Shown piece by piece: positions 63,946 to 64,000 of a stretch of DNA of 64,000 nucleotides. The stretch covers positions 1 to 64,000 of the forward strand of contig NZ_JABSNU010000012.1 of assembly GCF_013266735.1 (NCBI RefSeq). The letters run 5' to 3'. Origin of the DNA: Pedobacter foliorum (lineage in GTDB: Bacteria; Bacteroidota; Bacteroidia; Sphingobacteriales; Sphingobacteriaceae). A model generated the notes under the pieces. That model was not told where the DNA came from, did no database searches, and saw nothing but the letters and a program-made list of their open reading frames with translations. Each line of letters starts with the position of its first letter. The stretch's first letter is position 1. Made by a program: the position numbers and the translations under genes.

Positions 63946-64000
63946 ACTTCCCTCCTGAATAAACGTGGTAATCCAACTATCAGCAGGACAAACGTGGAAG
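63942..64000 (-). CDS. C-terminal end of an ABC permease (partial)
   Basis: Reading from the window edge, 18 codons encode STFVLLIVGLPRLFRREV and end in TGA overlapping the ATPase ATG (ATGA). The hydrophobic run followed by a basic tail suits the last helix of an ABC permease paired with the ATPase. Only the tail is in the window. Confidence 0.65.
   Translation of the reverse strand, partial: STFVLLIVGLPRLFRREV

Noticed and set aside
1..64000. tRNA, rRNA, integrase, transposase or prophage genes
   Set aside because: I looked for cloverleaf-like signals and typical proteins and saw none. A short tRNA could still be missed without a covariance search.

Overview
Organism and overall character. 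The window is AT-rich DNA from a member of the Bacteroidota, most likely the Sphingobacteriaceae (Pedobacter-like). The evidence is the density of Bacteroidota-specific families: SusC/SusD, FecR with a DUF4974 tail, the STN domain, GldC/GldF/GldG, 6-bladed beta-propeller lipoprotein relatives, DUF3810, DUF4397 and a CcmD-like protein. Several promoters also match the Bacteroidota -7 element TAnnTTTG. The genus is an inference from gene content, not a sequence search. I see no phage, transposase, integrase, CRISPR array, rRNA or tRNA. This is mostly core chromosome with some surface-protein loci.

Layout. 1-495: non-coding, with palindromes and a short degenerate tandem array. 496-3822 (-): ECF sigma factor, FecR anti-sigma factor and an STN-domain surface protein without a beta-barrel. 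4194-13038 (+): a complete histidine operon (hisG-D-C-B-H-A-F-IE) behind a consensus promoter and a histidine-rich leader peptide, ending in a translationally coupled WD40 gene; four of its gene junctions carry a dispersed palindromic element. 13035-18419 (-): two paralogous beta-propeller proteins and an outer-membrane barrel protein. 18520-24713: OsmC peroxidase and a 1904-residue alpha-2-macroglobulin with an inserted TonB-plug-like module. 24762-27583: NlpC/P60 peptidase, UspA, a 2[4Fe-4S] ferredoxin and a divergent LuxC-type acyl-CoA reductase. 27653-34087 (-): a SusC/SusD/fasciclin/DUF5007-like surface locus. 34985-37777 (+): small protein-ftsE, then grpE-dnaJ. 38041-49060: Ppx/GppA (+), then a long minus-strand run with Maf, Spy-like, KdsC-like, IscX, ferredoxin, DUF2520, a split cytochrome c maturation set (ccmF, ccmE / ccmD, ccmC, ccmB), MsrA and glutamate dehydrogenase. 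49107-56558: DUF421, GldC flanked by two small membrane proteins, DEAD-box helicase, dihydroorotase, DUF3810 and HscA. 56594-64000: zinc phospholipase C/S1-P1-like protein, DedA, DUF4397 lipoprotein, DnaN, GldG-GldF, a small barrel protein, and an ABC ATPase with the tail of its permease.

How the parts work together. The his genes encode the whole path from PRPP and ATP to histidinol oxidation. A leader ORF with five histidine codons among seven probably senses His-tRNA. The ccm genes form a System I heme-delivery set with a CxxxY-type CcmE. IscX, the 2Fe-2S ferredoxin and HscA are three parts of one ISC iron-sulfur machinery spread over two loci. GldC and GldF/GldG belong to the Bacteroidota gliding system. 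The SusCD locus and the sigma/FecR locus serve uptake or sensing at the outer membrane.

Most notable observations: the alpha-2-macroglobulin/TonB-plug chimera; the his leader; the palindromic elements and the tandem arrays seeded at their edges in the his operon; the sigma/FecR system whose transducer lacks a barrel; the CxxxY CcmE; and a repeated arrangement in which a -7-like box ends only 5-10 nt before a start codon, suggesting leaderless mRNAs.
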